Below, one piece after another: positions 17,798 to 27,321 of a stretch of 64,000 bases of DNA; within the stretch, counting starts at the first letter, position 1, and each line of letters opens with the position of its first letter. Made by a program: the position numbers and the translations under genes. Source of the DNA: Alteraurantiacibacter aestuarii (GTDB taxonomy: Bacteria > Pseudomonadota > Alphaproteobacteria > Sphingomonadales > Sphingomonadaceae); the NCBI RefSeq assembly GCF_009827405.1, contig NZ_WTYY01000003.1, positions 496,001 through 560,000 of the forward strand, written 5' to 3'. The notes under the pieces were generated by a model. It did no database searches. It was not told the DNA's origin and saw only the letters and a program-made list of their open reading frames with translations.

Positions 17798-20769
17798 GCC
17801 GACGCATCCAGTTCGGTCACCACGTCCTCGCACCGCTGGCACAGATCGCCATCCTCGGTGACTTCGGGCAGCAGGCGCCAGCAGCGGCCGCATTTGGCAT
17901 CGCCGCTCTTGCTCACCGCCACCACGTCACCATCGCCGCGCGTCACCGCGCCGGTGATGAACAGTTCGGCCAAATCGCTTTCGGTAAAGCCTGCAGGCAC
18001 GGCGCTGGCAGGCACGCTGACTTCGGCCTCAAGCCCGGAACGGATGGTCTTTTCGCGGCGGAAAGGCTCGATCGCTTCGGTTACGCGTTCACGCAAGGCG
18101 CGCAGATCGTCCCACCGCCGGTGGTCTGCCGATGCGGCGGGAACTTCCGGCCATTCGAGCAGATGCACGCTGTCGGCATCGGGGAAGCGCGTGCCCCACA
18201 CCTCTTCGCTGGTGAACACCAGCACCGGCGCGGCATAGCGGACCAGCGCGTGGAACAGCGTGTCGAACACGGTGCGCGCGGCGCGGCGGCGCAGATCGCC
18301 TGCGCCATCGCAATAGAGGCTGTCCTTGCGGATATCGAAATAGAAGGCCGAAAGGTCCTCATTGCAGAAATCCACCAGCGTGCGGACATAGGTGTTGAAG
18401 TCGAAATCATCGACCGCCTTGCGCATGGTGGCATCCAGATCGCCCAGCAGGCTGAGCATGTAGCGCTCCAGCTCCGGCATCTGGTCCACCGGCAGCGCTT
18501 CGGCCTGCGCATCGTAATCGGCCAGGGCGCCCAGCAGATAGCGGAAGGTGTTGCGCAATTTGCGGTACTGGTCGGCCACGCCCTTGAGGATTTCCGGCCC
18601 GATGCGGTGATCTTCGGTGAAATCGACGCTCAGCGCCCACAGGCGGATGATATCCGCGCCATAATCGCGCATCGTGTCCAGCGGGCTGATGGTGTTGCCC
18701 TTGGACTTGGACATCTTCTCGCCCTTGGCATCCATGGTGAAGCCGTGGGTGAGCACCGCCTTGTAGGGCGCGCGGCCGCGCGTGGCGCAGCTTTCCAGCA
18801 GGCTGGACTGGAACCAGCCGCGGTGCTGGTCGCTGCCTTCCAGATACAGGTCCGCGGGGGATTGCAGGTCCGGCCAGCGCGCACTTTCCAGCACGAAGGC
18901 GTGGGTGCAGCCAGAATCGAACCACACGTCGAGAATGTCGGTGATGCGCTCGTAGTCGTCGACATCGTATTCGTTGCCGAGCAGCGCCTGCGCCGCCTCG
19001 TCACTCCACGCATCCACGCCCTTGGCGCGCACGGCTTCGATGATGCGGGCGTTGACCTGCGGATCGCACAGATATTCGCCGGTCTTGCGGTTCACGAACA
19101 GAGTGATCGGCACGCCCCAGGCGCGCTGGCGGGACAGCACCCAGTCCGGGCGGCCTTCGACCATCGAGCTGATGCGGTTGCGGCCCTTTTCCGGCACGAA
19201 ACGGGTGGCCGCAATCGCCTTCATCGCGGTTTCGCGCAGCGTGGCGGTCTTGCCCGCATGAGTGGCCAGCGCCACCGCCCCGCCGATGGCGCCCAGCGGC
19301 GCCACTTCAAAGTCGAAGGGCGCAACAGGTTTGTCCATCGGCACGAACCATTGCGGCGTGCAGCGGAAGATGACCTTGGCCTTGGACCGCCAGCTATGTG
19401 GATAACTATGTGGATAATCTGCGGAGGCCGAGAGCAAAGCTCCCGCTTCCTTGAGGTCTGTGCAAATCGGACCATCGGGGGCGTTGAACTTGGGGTTGAT
19501 GACCGAACCCTGACCGCCCAGCCACAACCAGTCCTCGCGGTACTTGCCGTCACCTTGCACCGCGAACACCGGATTTATGCCGTGGGCCTTGCACAGATCG
19601 AAATCGTCTTCGCCGTGATCGGGCGCCATATGGACAAGGCCGGTGCCGCTGTCGGTGGTGACAAAGTCGCCGGGCAGCATCGGACGCGGCTCGGCATAGA
19701 ACCCGCCGAGATGGTGCATCGGGTGGCGGCAGATGGTTCCGGCTAGGTCTGCGCCTTTGAACGGCCGAAGCAAAACTGGTTCAAGGGAAATTCGGACAGA
19801 ATTACCTAATGTCTGTTGTCTCGTGGATAACTGATAAGCCACCCGTTCCAAGTGGCTCTCGGCTAAAGCTGTCGCTGCGACAAAGGTGAGATCGCCAAGC
19901 AGATTCTGAATTGCATCCAGACCTTGCTGTAGATCGTCGCTCTCACTCGAAGCTTGGACATGAGGCCTGTATCCAAACAGGCCGTACTCAACCTCCGGCC
20001 CATAAGCCAAGGCCTGGTTCACCGGGATCGTCCACGGCGTCGTCGTCCAGATCACCGCATGCGCGCCGACCAGTTCCTTGATCGGGCTTTCGACAATCTC
20101 GAACGCCACGTCGATCTGGGTCGAGACGATGTCCTCATACTCGACCTCAGCCTCGGCCAGCGCGGTCTTTTCAACCGGGCTCCACATGACCGGCTTGGCG
20201 CCGCGATAGATCTGGCCGCTCTGGGCGAATTTGAGCAATTCGGTGACGATGCCCGCTTCGCTTTCGAACTGCATGGTCAGATAGGGATTGTCCCAGTCTG
20301 CCAGCGTGCCCAGGCGCTTGAGCTGTTCGCGCTGCACATCCACCCAATGCTGCGCATATTCGCGGCATTCGGCGCGGAATTCTTCCGCCGGAACCTCATC
20401 CTTGTTGAGCTTCTTCTTGCGGTATTTTTCCTCCACCTTCCATTCGATCGGCAGGCCGTGGCAATCCCAGCCCGGAACGTAGGGCGAATCCTTGCCCAGC
20501 AGGGTCTGCGTGCGCACCACCATGTCCTTCAGCACATGGTTCAGCGCATGGCCGATATGCATGTCGCCATTGGCATAGGGGGGGCCATCGTGGAGGATGA
20601 ACTTCTCACGCCCCGCGCGGGCCTTGCGCACCTGCTGGTACAGGTCCGCCGATTGCCAGCGTTCGAGAATGCCCGGTTCCTTCTGCGGAAGGCCGGCTTT
20701 CATCGGGAAATCGGTTTTCGGCAGGAAGACCGTGTCCCGGTAATCCCGCTTGGGTGTGGTGTCGCTCAT
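17794..20769 (-). CDS. ileS: Isoleucyl-tRNA synthetase
   Basis: 991 residues. Class I signatures HIGH (residues 71-74) and KMSKS (685-689), the [10 protein letters not shown] block (101-110) and the C-terminal zinc motif CGRCW...CQRCE are intact. It charges tRNA-Ile and edits Val-tRNA-Ile in the CP1 domain. Two features are odd. Residues about 265-335 form an expansion inside CP1 (around 19770-19980) with lower GC than the flanks. The usual YPHSW motif is written twice (YPHSYPHSW at 452-460) because a 12-bp unit near 19395-19420 is tandemly duplicated. Both keep the frame. Downstream it is coupled to lspA. Confidence 0.97.
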   Translation of the reverse strand: MSDTTPKRDYRDTVFLPKTDFPMKAGLPQKEPGILERWQSADLYQQVRKARAGREKFILHDGPPYANGDMHIGHALNHVLKDMVVRTQTLLGKDSPYVPGWDCHGLPIEWKVEEKYRKKKLNKDEVPAEEFRAECREYAQHWVDVQREQLKRLGTLADWDNPYLTMQFESEAGIVTELLKFAQSGQIYRGAKPVMWSPVEKTALAEAEVEYEDIVSTQIDVAFEIVESPIKELVGAHAVIWTTTPWTIPVNQALAYGPEVEYGLFGYRPHVQASSESDDLQQGLDAIQNLLGDLTFVAATALAESHLERVAYQLSTRQQTLGNSVRISLEPVLLRPFKGADLAGTICRHPMHHLGGFYAEPRPMLPGDFVTTDSGTGLVHMAPDHGEDDFDLCKAHGINPVFAVQGDGKYREDWLWLGGQGSVINPKFNAPDGPICTDLKEAGALLSASADYPHSYPHSWRSKAKVIFRCTPQWFVPMDKPVAPFDFEVAPLGAIGGAVALATHAGKTATLRETAMKAIAATRFVPEKGRNRISSMVEGRPDWVLSRQRAWGVPITLFVNRKTGEYLCDPQVNARIIEAVRAKGVDAWSDEAAQALLGNEYDVDDYERITDILDVWFDSGCTHAFVLESARWPDLQSPADLYLEGSDQHRGWFQSSLLESCATRGRAPYKAVLTHGFTMDAKGEKMSKSKGNTISPLDTMRDYGADIIRLWALSVDFTEDHRIGPEILKGVADQYRKLRNTFRYLLGALADYDAQAEALPVDQMPELERYMLSLLGDLDATMRKAVDDFDFNTYVRTLVDFCNEDLSAFYFDIRKDSLYCDGAGDLRRRAARTVFDTLFHALVRYAAPVLVFTSEEVWGTRFPDADSVHLLEWPEVPAASADHRRWDDLRALRERVTEAIEPFRREKTIRSGLEAEVSVPASAVPAGFTESDLAELFITGAVTRGDGDVVAVSKSGDAKCGRCWRLLPEVTEDGDLCQRCEDVVTELDASA

Positions 20770-20860
20770 ATGCGGGCGCGCTTAGGCGGAAACGCGGTTT
20801 GCGGCAACAGGAGAGCGCACGCCCGGTTCCTTCACCGCCGCATCACCGGTGCCCGAACGG

Positions 20861-21784
20861 TCATGCCAGCAGGTCCCGCGCCTCATCACAATCGTGCGCC
20901 ATTTGCGCCATCAGATCGTCCAGATTGGCAAACTTTGCCTCCGGCCTCAGGAAGTGACACAGCGCCACCTCGATTTCCTGCCCGTAGAGATCGCCGCTGA
21001 AATCGAAGAAATGCGGTTCCAGCAGTTCCTTGGGCGGATCGAACATCGGGCGCACGCCGACATTGGCCGCGCCGTGCAGTTGCTGACCCGTGGCGAGCAC
21101 GCGGCCGGTCACCGCATAAATGCCAAAGCGCGGGCGCAGGTAGCTGCCAAGGTCCATGTTGGCGGTGGGGTATCCGATTTCGCGGCCGCGCTTGTCCCCG
21201 TGCTGCACCACTGCGCGCAGGGCGAAGGGGCGGGTCAGCAATCTGGCCGCCACATCGCATTCCCCGGCTTTCAGCGCATCGCGAATGCGGCTGGAGGAGA
21301 CGACCTGCCCGCCCGATTTGACCGGGCCAACCTGCCGCGCCTCTATGCCGCAGGTCGCGCCCACATCGCGCAATACGCCCACGTTGCCGCTGCGGGCCTT
21401 GCCGAAGGTGAAATCCTCGCCCGTCACCACCCCTGCCGCACCAATGTGCCCGGCCAGCAGTGTGGCCACGAAATCGCGCGCATCCATTGCCGCCAGTTCA
21501 TCATCGAACTGGAACACCAACATGGCATCGGCCCCGGCGGCGGCGAACAATTCCTCGCGCTGATTCAGGCTGGTGAGGCGGAATGGCGGCACATGCGGCG
21601 CGAAATGGCGCACCGGATGCGGATCGAATGTGGCGACGATGGCGGGCCGCCCCTCGGCGCGCGCCCAGTCCACCGCTTCTGCCACCACCTTCTGGTGTCC
21701 CAGGTGGAAGCCGTCAAAATTGCCCAGCGCCACGATCGCGCCGCGCAAGGCTTCGGGGATCGGATCGCGATGGGTCAGCCGCAT
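20861..21784 (-). CDS. ribF: Bifunctional riboflavin kinase/FAD synthetase
   Basis: 307 residues. The N-terminal nucleotidyltransferase domain carries GNFDGFHLGHQ at residues 21-31, and the C-terminal kinase domain carries REIGYPTANMDLG and the barrel that follows. It converts riboflavin to FMN and FMN to FAD in the cytoplasm. The start overlaps the folA stop by 10 bp, and ileS begins 91 bp downstream. FAD made here would serve EtfA and the halogenase-like protein encoded elsewhere in the window. Confidence 0.96.
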   Translation of the reverse strand: MRLTHRDPIPEALRGAIVALGNFDGFHLGHQKVVAEAVDWARAEGRPAIVATFDPHPVRHFAPHVPPFRLTSLNQREELFAAAGADAMLVFQFDDELAAMDARDFVATLLAGHIGAAGVVTGEDFTFGKARSGNVGVLRDVGATCGIEARQVGPVKSGGQVVSSSRIRDALKAGECDVAARLLTRPFALRAVVQHGDKRGREIGYPTANMDLGSYLRPRFGIYAVTGRVLATGQQLHGAANVGVRPMFDPPKELLEPHFFDFSGDLYGQEIEVALCHFLRPEAKFANLDDLMAQMAHDCDEARDLLA

Positions 21785-22314
21785 GGACCGCGCTGGCTTT
21801 CGGGGCGCAGGTAGGTGACGAAATCATAGGGCGGCCAATTGTCGCTGGCGGGATGCCGCGCGCGCGCGGTTTCCACCCATTCAACGGGCGAGAGCGCATC
21901 CATGAACACGTCGCCCTGCGTATCCTCATGCACTTCGGTGATTTCCCAGCGGGAGGCGAGGTCTGCCATCAGCGTGAATATCTCGCCCCCGCCGATGACC
22001 GAGAAATCGCCCGGTCCGGCAAGCTCCAGCGCCTGTTCCATGCTGTTGGCTGTGAGCGCCCCCTCGGCCTTCCAGTCAGGATCGCGGGTGAGCACGATAT
22101 GCGCGCGGCCGGGCAGCAGGCCGGGCAGGCTGTCAAAGGTCTTGCGGCCCATCACCATCGGCATGCCGGTGCCACTGCGGCCCATCGTCAGCCTCTTGAA
22201 GCGCTTCAGGTCCTCGCTGATCGCCCACGGCACGTCGCCATCTCTGGCGATGCAGCCATTGGTCGCGCGTGCGACGATGAACAGGACTTCGCGGTCCGCC
22301 GCCTGGTCCATCAT
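21775..22314 (-). CDS. folA: Dihydrofolate reductase
   Basis: 179 residues. The family blocks are visible: IVARATNGCIARDGDVPW (the active-site loop with the acidic residue at GDVPW), MGRKTFDSLPG, and SVIGGGEIFTLM for NADPH binding. It reduces dihydrofolate to tetrahydrofolate. It lies 9 bp after purK and overlaps ribF by 10 bp within a compact purine/folate/flavin operon. The usual PW start motif has valine rather than isoleucine or leucine before it, which is tolerated in the family. Confidence 0.95.
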   Translation of the reverse strand: MMDQAADREVLFIVARATNGCIARDGDVPWAISEDLKRFKRLTMGRSGTGMPMVMGRKTFDSLPGLLPGRAHIVLTRDPDWKAEGALTANSMEQALELAGPGDFSVIGGGEIFTLMADLASRWEITEVHEDTQGDVFMDALSPVEWVETARARHPASDNWPPYDFVTYLRPESQRGPCG

Positions 22315-22323
22315 CCTGCCCTT

Positions 22324-23388
22324 TCAGCCGACACGCGTGACATGGCCCATCTTGCGCCCCGCGCGTGCCTCTGCCTTGCCATACAGGTGCAGATGCGCCC
22401 TGGGGTCGGACAAATGGCCGACCACGTCCAGCGCCTGTGCGCCGATCAGATTATCCATGCTGATGGTGGCGGCAACGCTGGCGGTATCGCCCAGCGGCAG
22501 GCCGCAGATCGCGCGCACGTGGTTTTCAAACTGGCTGGTGACCGCGCCCTCGATTGTCCAGTGGCCGGAATTGTGCACGCGCGGGGCCATTTCATTGAAC
22601 ACCGGGCCGACCGACGTGGCGAAGAATTCCATCGTCATCACGCCTACGTAATCCAGCGCCTCGGCGGCCTTCTGGGCCAGCTCGCGCGCGTCATCGATCT
22701 GCGCGGCGACGATATCGGGCGCGGGCAGTTCGCAATGCGCCAGAATGCCATTGTCATGCACGTTGCGGGTGGAATCCCAGAACCGCACCTCGCCCGTGCG
22801 GCTGCGCACCAGGATGACCGAGAATTCGCACTCGAAATGGACCAGACCTTCATAGACCAGCCCGCTTTCGGGCACGCGCACGCCGGCGCCATCGGCGGGT
22901 GAGGCGATCTTCCACTGGCCCTTGCCGTCATAGCCATCGCGCCGTGTCTTCATGATGCCCGGTGCGCCGACCCTGGCGATGCCGTCGGCCATCTCGTTAT
23001 CATGATCGATGGCGGCATAGGGTGCAGGCTTGCCGCCCAACTGCTCGACAAAGCGCTTTTCGCGATAGCGATCCTGCGCCACTTCCAGCGCCAGAGTGCC
23101 GGGTGCCAGCAGGCCGCCGGACAGCGCCGACAGCGGGGCCACCGGCACATTCTCGAATTCATAGGTGACCACGTCGCAGGCCTGCGCAAAGTCCTGCATC
23201 GCTTCGCGGTCATGCCAGGCGGCACTGGTGAAGCGGGCGGAGACTTCGGCGGCCACGCTGTCCTTCTCCGGCGCATAGATGTGCACGCGGTAGCCAAGCT
23301 GGGCGGCGGCCATGGAGATCATCCGGCCAAGCTGTCCGCCGCCGAGAATCCCGATTGTCGCACCTGCGGGGAGGGCGGTGAAGCTCAT
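22324..23388 (-). CDS. purK: 5-(Carboxyamino)imidazole ribonucleotide synthase
   Basis: 354 residues of ATP-grasp type, starting with the family motif GATIGILGGGQLGRMI. PurK carboxylates AIR to N5-CAIR using ATP and bicarbonate in purine synthesis. Later blocks include TRRDGYDGKGQWKI (ATP binding), SVILVRSRTGEVRFWDSTRNVH and FNEMAPRVHNSGHWTIEGAVT. It starts 12 bp after the purE stop, so the two consecutive enzymes of the step are made together. Confidence 0.97.
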   Translation of the reverse strand: MSFTALPAGATIGILGGGQLGRMISMAAAQLGYRVHIYAPEKDSVAAEVSARFTSAAWHDREAMQDFAQACDVVTYEFENVPVAPLSALSGGLLAPGTLALEVAQDRYREKRFVEQLGGKPAPYAAIDHDNEMADGIARVGAPGIMKTRRDGYDGKGQWKIASPADGAGVRVPESGLVYEGLVHFECEFSVILVRSRTGEVRFWDSTRNVHDNGILAHCELPAPDIVAAQIDDARELAQKAAEALDYVGVMTMEFFATSVGPVFNEMAPRVHNSGHWTIEGAVTSQFENHVRAICGLPLGDTASVAATISMDNLIGAQALDVVGHLSDPRAHLHLYGKAEARAGRKMGHVTRVG

Positions 23389-23400
23389 GTGTGCTGTGCC

Positions 23401-23886
23401 CTATTTGTCCGAAGGAGTCTCGGCCACGGTGCCGGTCTGCGCCGCGCGCCAGTCCTGCAGCCGCCGGGCCAGCGCATCATCGGAAAGCGCCAGAATGGAG
23501 GCGGCGAGCAGGCCGGCATTGGTTGCCCCTGCCTCGCCAATCGCCAGCGTGCCGGTGGGAATGCCCGCGGGCATCTGCACGATCGAAAGCAGGCTATCGA
23601 GACCCGACAGCGCGCGCGACTGGATCGGCACGCCCAGCACGGGCAGGTGGGTCAGCGCGGCAATCATGCCCGGCAGATGCGCCGCGCCGCCTGCGCCGGC
23701 GATAATCACCTTGAAGCCATCATCCGCCGCGCCCTTGCCAAAGGCGTGCAGCCTGTCCGGCGTGCGGTGGGCGGAAACGATCCGGTCATCATGCTCCACG
23801 CCAAGCTGGTCCAGCACCCTGGCGGCGCATTTCATGGTCGGCCAGTCAGACTGGCTGCCCATTACGATTGCAACTGGCGGGGACAT
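23401..23886 (-). CDS. purE: N5-carboxyaminoimidazole ribonucleotide mutase
   Basis: 161 residues with the class I PurE start [14 protein letters not shown], the catalytic segment [11 protein letters not shown] and [16 protein letters not shown]. It moves the carboxyl group of N5-CAIR to C4 in purine synthesis and works as an octamer in the cytoplasm. It begins 6 bp after the gpmA stop and precedes purK. Confidence 0.97.
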   Translation of the reverse strand: MSPPVAIVMGSQSDWPTMKCAARVLDQLGVEHDDRIVSAHRTPDRLHAFGKGAADDGFKVIIAGAGGAAHLPGMIAALTHLPVLGVPIQSRALSGLDSLLSIVQMPAGIPTGTLAIGEAGATNAGLLAASILALSDDALARRLQDWRAAQTGTVAETPSDK

Positions 23887-23892
23887 GGTCTG

Positions 23893-24579
23893 TTACCGAT
23901 CCTTCAAGTAATGCCGTTCACCCGGCTGCATGGCGTCATCGAAGTCGTAGACGATTGGCTGGCCGGTGGGAATCTCCAGCCCGGTGATTTCATCATCTGA
24001 AATTCCCGACAGGTGCTTCACCAATGCGCGCAGAGAATTGCCATGCGCGGAAACCAGCACCGTCTCGCCGCTGGCCAGCACCGGCAGGATTTCCTCCTGC
24101 CAATAGGGCAGCACGCGCTCGATCGTCAGCTTCAGGCTTTCGGTGGCGGGGATATCGATCCCGGCATAGCGGAAATCGCCCGACAGATCGAATTGCCCGC
24201 CCGCTTCCAGCGGCGGCGGCGGAACGTCAAAGCTGCGGCGCCAGATCAGCACCTGCTCATCGCCGTGCTTCTCCGCCGTTTCGGCCTTGTTGAGGCCGGT
24301 CAGCCCGCCATAGTGCCGTTCATTCAGGCGCCAGTCCTTGGTTTCGGGAATCCACAGCCGCCCGCAGGCTTCCAGCGCCAGATGCAGCGTCTTGATCGCG
24401 CGCAGCTGCACGGAAGTGTAGGAGCGCGTGGGCAGCAGGCCCTTTTCGGCCAGCAACGCGCCCGCCGCAATGGCCTCGGCCACGCCCTGCTCGGTCAGGT
24501 CCACATCCCACCAGCCGGTGAAGCGGTTTTCCAGGTTCCACTGGCTCTGGCCGTGGCGCACAAGGATCAGGGTCGGCAC
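23893..24579 (-). CDS. gpmA: 2,3-Bisphosphoglycerate-dependent phosphoglycerate mutase
   Basis: 228 residues. The GTG at 24579 is chosen as the start because GAAGGAG sits 8 bases upstream and the protein then begins VPTLILVRHGQSQWN, as in the family; an ATG at 24609 would add ten unrelated residues and swallow that site. The phosphohistidine motif RHG is at residues 8-10, LNERHYGGLTGLNK is the substrate segment, and SAHGNSLRALVKHL holds the second histidine. It interconverts 3- and 2-phosphoglycerate in glycolysis. It is the first gene of the series gpmA-purE-purK-folA-ribF. Confidence 0.95.
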   Translation of the reverse strand: MPTLILVRHGQSQWNLENRFTGWWDVDLTEQGVAEAIAAGALLAEKGLLPTRSYTSVQLRAIKTLHLALEACGRLWIPETKDWRLNERHYGGLTGLNKAETAEKHGDEQVLIWRRSFDVPPPPLEAGGQFDLSGDFRYAGIDIPATESLKLTIERVLPYWQEEILPVLASGETVLVSAHGNSLRALVKHLSGISDDEITGLEIPTGQPIVYDFDDAMQPGERHYLKDR

Positions 24580-24677
24580 GTATCGGGCTCCTTCATAGGG
24601 GAGCGCCACCCGTTAGCTTTTCGATTCGCAATTGGGAAGGGGCAGGCGGCCCCAGGCCAACCCGAAGCCATCGGGCA

Positions 24678-24854
24678 TCACGGGGTCTTGTCGTCTGCTC
24701 CAGAGTCCCCGGTGCGGGTCCCGGCACTATCCCCGGCACTATCGAGCGCCTTCGCCTGCGCCTTGCGGCGGCGCAGATTCTCTCGCAGCTTGGCGGCAAG
24801 GCGCTCTTCGCGCGTCGGAGTTTTGCGCGGGGACGTTTTTTCGGTGCCGGTCAT
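24678..24854 (-). CDS. Small basic protein, conserved-looking, function unknown
   Basis: 58 residues from the ATG at 24854. It is very charged, with a helical core REERLAAKLRENLRRRKAQA and an acidic, Gly/Ser-rich tail. I recall similar short proteins with the same core in other sphingomonads, which supports coding status. No domain of known function is visible; the basic helix could contact nucleic acid, but that is a guess. It is about 100 bp upstream of gpmA on the same strand, and a 13-bp tandem repeat begins 30 bp before its start. Confidence 0.6.
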   Translation of the reverse strand: MTGTEKTSPRKTPTREERLAAKLRENLRRRKAQAKALDSAGDSAGTRTGDSGADDKTP

Positions 24855-24884
24855 GGGCGCACCCTTGCCGCCAAAGCGGCCATG

Positions 24885-24946
24885 TCTCAAGAGTGCGTCT
24901 CAAGAGTGCGTCTCAAGAGTGCGTCTCAAGGGTGCGTCTCAAGTGG
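24885..24946. repeat. 13-bp tandem repeat, about 4.8 copies
   Basis: The unit TCTCAAGAGTGCG occurs at 24885-24897, 24898-24910 and 24911-24923 exactly, at 24924-24936 with one change (A to G), and as a 10-base partial copy (last two bases diverged) at 24937-24946. It lies between the start of the small basic gene (minus) and the promoter region of tRNA-Thr (plus). The period of 13 bp does not match the helical repeat, and it is noncoding. Confidence 0.95.
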
Positions 24947-24963
24947 CAGCATGCAAACCCGCC

Positions 24964-24992
24964 TTGACTTTCACTGCCCCCGCGACAATAGC
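24964..24992 (+). promoter_or_regulatory. Candidate promoter of tRNA-Thr
   Basis: TTGACT at 24964-24969 and AATAGC at 24987-24992, separated by 17 bp, with the tRNA starting 46 bp beyond. The -35 match is good and the -10 match weak. A similar pair sits ahead of tRNA-Gly. Confidence 0.4.
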
Positions 24993-25037
24993 GCGCGCCT
25001 GCCTCCGAAGACGGAGTTTTCGCAGGCGAAATGGCAT

Positions 25038-25112
25038 GCTGCTGTAGCTCAGTGGTAGAGCGCACCCTTGGTAAGGGTGAGGTCGAGAGTTCAATTCTCT
25101 CTAGCAGCACCA
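25038..25112 (+). tRNA. tRNA-Thr (anticodon GGT)
   Basis: A 75-base cloverleaf including an encoded CCA. The acceptor stem is GCTGCTG with TAGCAGC (one G-T pair), the D-arm contains AGCTCAGTGGTAGAGC, the anticodon arm is CACCC-TTGGTAA-GGGTG with GGT in the loop, and the T-arm contains GAGAGTTCAATTCTCTC. It reads ACC and ACU codons. Confidence 0.97.
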
Positions 25113-25203
25113 TTTCCCCCACTCCTCCCGCATTGCCGCCCGCCGCGCCGACACCCGCTTTGGCGCCTTGCCAGAAGCAGGTGTATTGTGCTTATAGAGC
25201 ACC

Positions 25204-25668
25204 ATGCCAGAGGACAAACTCACCCAGCTCGATCCCGCCTATGTCACCGTGATGCGGATTCAGGCGGTGCTCACTGCGATTCCTTTCGTGATCGGCGCGC
25301 TTGTGGGAGAGATCGGCGGCATGCTGATGTCCGGCGCTTTTCTGGTGCCGGTGGTGCTGGTGGCCGTGTTCCTGATCCTGATGGTGCCGCTGCGCCGCTT
25401 CAACGCGCGCGGATATGACATGGCCGATGATCGCCTGCGCGTGGTGCGCGGGCTGCTGTTCCGGTCGGACACGGTGGTGCCGTTCAGCCGGGTGCAGCAT
25501 ATCGATGTGGAACAGGGCCCGCTGGAACGCGCCTTCGGCATTGCCCGGCTGGTGCTGCATACGGCGGGAACGCATAATGCCTCCGTCACCCTGCCCGGCC
25601 TTGCTTATGACGATGCCGCCGCCATGCGCGAGGCGATCCGCGCCCACGTCAAGCGCGAGACGATGTGA
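25204..25668 (+). CDS. PH-domain (bPH2/DUF304) membrane protein, YdbS-like
   Basis: 154 residues. Two adjacent transmembrane helices (about residues 20-60) are followed by a bacterial PH-like domain (GYDMADDRLRVVRGLLFRSDTVVPFSRVQHIDVEQGPLER; only the order matters here). It overlaps the next gene by 4 bp. Pairs of this type are related to YdbS/YdbT of Bacillus, where they have been linked to antimicrobial-compound resistance. The role in sphingomonads is unknown. The start at 25204 is followed directly by a plausible N-terminus (MPEDKLTQLDP). Confidence 0.88.
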   Translation: MPEDKLTQLDPAYVTVMRIQAVLTAIPFVIGALVGEIGGMLMSGAFLVPVVLVAVFLILMVPLRRFNARGYDMADDRLRVVRGLLFRSDTVVPFSRVQHIDVEQGPLERAFGIARLVLHTAGTHNASVTLPGLAYDDAAAMREAIRAHVKRETM

Positions 25669-27248
25669 ACGACACTGCAGCAGAGATTGAGGCTGCCGGC
25701 GAGGCTGCCGGCCCAGGCTGGCAGCGCACCCATCCGCTGGCGATAGTGGCCAGCGGCCTGCGCGGGCTGCAACAATCGATCCTGCCGATTGTGGCGGTGA
25801 TGTTCGGATCGCGCAGCATGGACAATGCCGCATGGATTGTCCCGCTGTTTGCAGGCGGCATTATCGCCATAAACCTTGCCGTCGCATGGCTGACTTGGCG
25901 GCGCGTGCGCTACTGCGTCGGGGCCAATGACATTCGCGTGGAGAAGGGGCTGATCAGCCGCTCTGCCCGCGCGGTTCCTTATGAGCGCATTCAGGATGTG
26001 AGCCTGGAACAAAAGCCCATTCCGCGCCTGCTCGGCCTGGTGGAGGTACGATTCGAGACGGGTGCGGGCGGCAAGGACGAACTGCAGCTGGCCTATGTCA
26101 GCAAGGATGAAGGCGAGCGCCTGCGCGATGTGGTGCGCGACCTGCGCGACGGTGTGGCTGATGGTGTGGCGGCTGGCGTGGCCGATGGCGGGCAGGATAT
26201 TGCAACTGGCGCAGCGGGCGAAGCGGGACCGTCCGGGCAAAGCGAACGCAGCAAGCAGCTATTCGCCATGGGTCCGCGCCGGCTGCTGTTGCTGGGCCTG
26301 TTCGAATTTTCGCTGATCGCCATTGCCGTGCTGGGCGGCGCGGCACAGCAGCTCGATTTCCTGCTGCCGTTCAACCTGTGGGACGTGGGCGAGTGGCAGC
26401 ATCTGGTTTCCGGCCCCGGCGCATGGCTGATGCGACTGGGCTGGGCGGCGCAGATCGTTGGCATGGCCATCGCCATTGCGGTGCTGGGCGTGGTGGGGCT
26501 GGGCACAGGCGTGCTGCGCACCTTCCTGCGCGACTGGGATTTCCGCCTCGACCAGACGCCCAAGGGCTTCCGGCGGCGGCGCGGACTGCTGACCAAGACC
26601 GATGTGGTCATGCCTGCGCACCGCGTTCAGGCGATTACCGTGGGCACCGGCCTGCTGCGGCGCGTCTGGGGCTGGCACAGCCTGTCCTTCGTCAGCCTGG
26701 CGCAGGATGCCAAATCGGCCAATCACGTGGTTGCCCCGCTGGCCCAGCTGGAGGAGATCGCGCCGATTGCCGAGGCTGCCCATTTCACCCTGCCCGCTGC
26801 CGATGCGGACTGGCACAGACCAAGCCGCAAATACCGGCTGGACAAGGCGCTGATGGGGGCCATTCCTGCCGCATTGGCCGGCAGTGCGGCGCTGGTATTC
26901 ATTCCCTCTGTTCTGCCCGGACTGGCGCTGTTCGGCCTTGCCGGTTTCATCATCGCGCAGCAGCATTTCCTGTGGCTGCATGAACGCCATGCGCTGGATG
27001 CGCGGCAGATCATTTCGCGGCGCGGCTGGCTGGTGCCAAGGCTCCAGATCGCCAATCGGGTGAAGTTGCATTCGGTGGAGATTGCGCAGGGGCCGATTTC
27101 CCGCAGGCGCGGCTATGCCGATCTCAAGTTCGGGTTGGCCGGGGGCAGTTTTGCCTTCCACGGCCTGTCGATTGCAGAGGCGCAGGCGATGCGCGCTGCG
27201 GTCCTCGATTCCATTGCCTCTGTCGATTTCTCAAGACTTCCGCGCTGA
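25665..27248 (+). CDS. PH-domain (bPH2/DUF304) membrane protein, YdbT-like
   Basis: 527 residues from a GTG that overlaps the preceding stop. It holds three PH-like modules, each preceded by a hydrophobic pair: near residues 80-140 (EKGLISRSARAVPYERIQDV), 290-350 (RRRGLLTKTDVVMPAHRVQA) and 430-500 (ISRRGWLVPRLQIANRVKLH). A Gly/Ala/Val-rich low-complexity linker (about residues 160-190) joins the first two. Membrane localisation is clear; the biochemical function is not known. It works presumably as a complex with the smaller partner upstream. Confidence 0.88.
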   Translation: MNDTAAEIEAAGEAAGPGWQRTHPLAIVASGLRGLQQSILPIVAVMFGSRSMDNAAWIVPLFAGGIIAINLAVAWLTWRRVRYCVGANDIRVEKGLISRSARAVPYERIQDVSLEQKPIPRLLGLVEVRFETGAGGKDELQLAYVSKDEGERLRDVVRDLRDGVADGVAAGVADGGQDIATGAAGEAGPSGQSERSKQLFAMGPRRLLLLGLFEFSLIAIAVLGGAAQQLDFLLPFNLWDVGEWQHLVSGPGAWLMRLGWAAQIVGMAIAIAVLGVVGLGTGVLRTFLRDWDFRLDQTPKGFRRRRGLLTKTDVVMPAHRVQAITVGTGLLRRVWGWHSLSFVSLAQDAKSANHVVAPLAQLEEIAPIAEAAHFTLPAADADWHRPSRKYRLDKALMGAIPAALAGSAALVFIPSVLPGLALFGLAGFIIAQQHFLWLHERHALDARQIISRRGWLVPRLQIANRVKLHSVEIAQGPISRRRGYADLKFGLAGGSFAFHGLSIAEAQAMRAAVLDSIASVDFSRLPR

Positions 27249-27321
27249 TTGAACCGAGCTGACAGGGCCATCGCCATAAGGCCATCTTGCTAAGATCGCG
27301 CCCTGCGGCCATTGCACTGCG

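Noticed and set aside
19390..19420. Frameshift in ileS
   Set aside because: The duplicated unit is exactly 12 bp and both flanks stay in frame with intact motifs on either side.
18121..19746. Long open frame on the plus strand antisense to ileS (541 codons)
   Set aside because: It lies wholly within the strongly supported ileS gene on the other strand, and its His/Arg/Gln-rich product has no domain; it is a shadow of GC-rich codon usage.
24885..24946. CRISPR array
   Set aside because: The repeats are 13 bp and directly abutting, with no spacers and no cas genes in the window.
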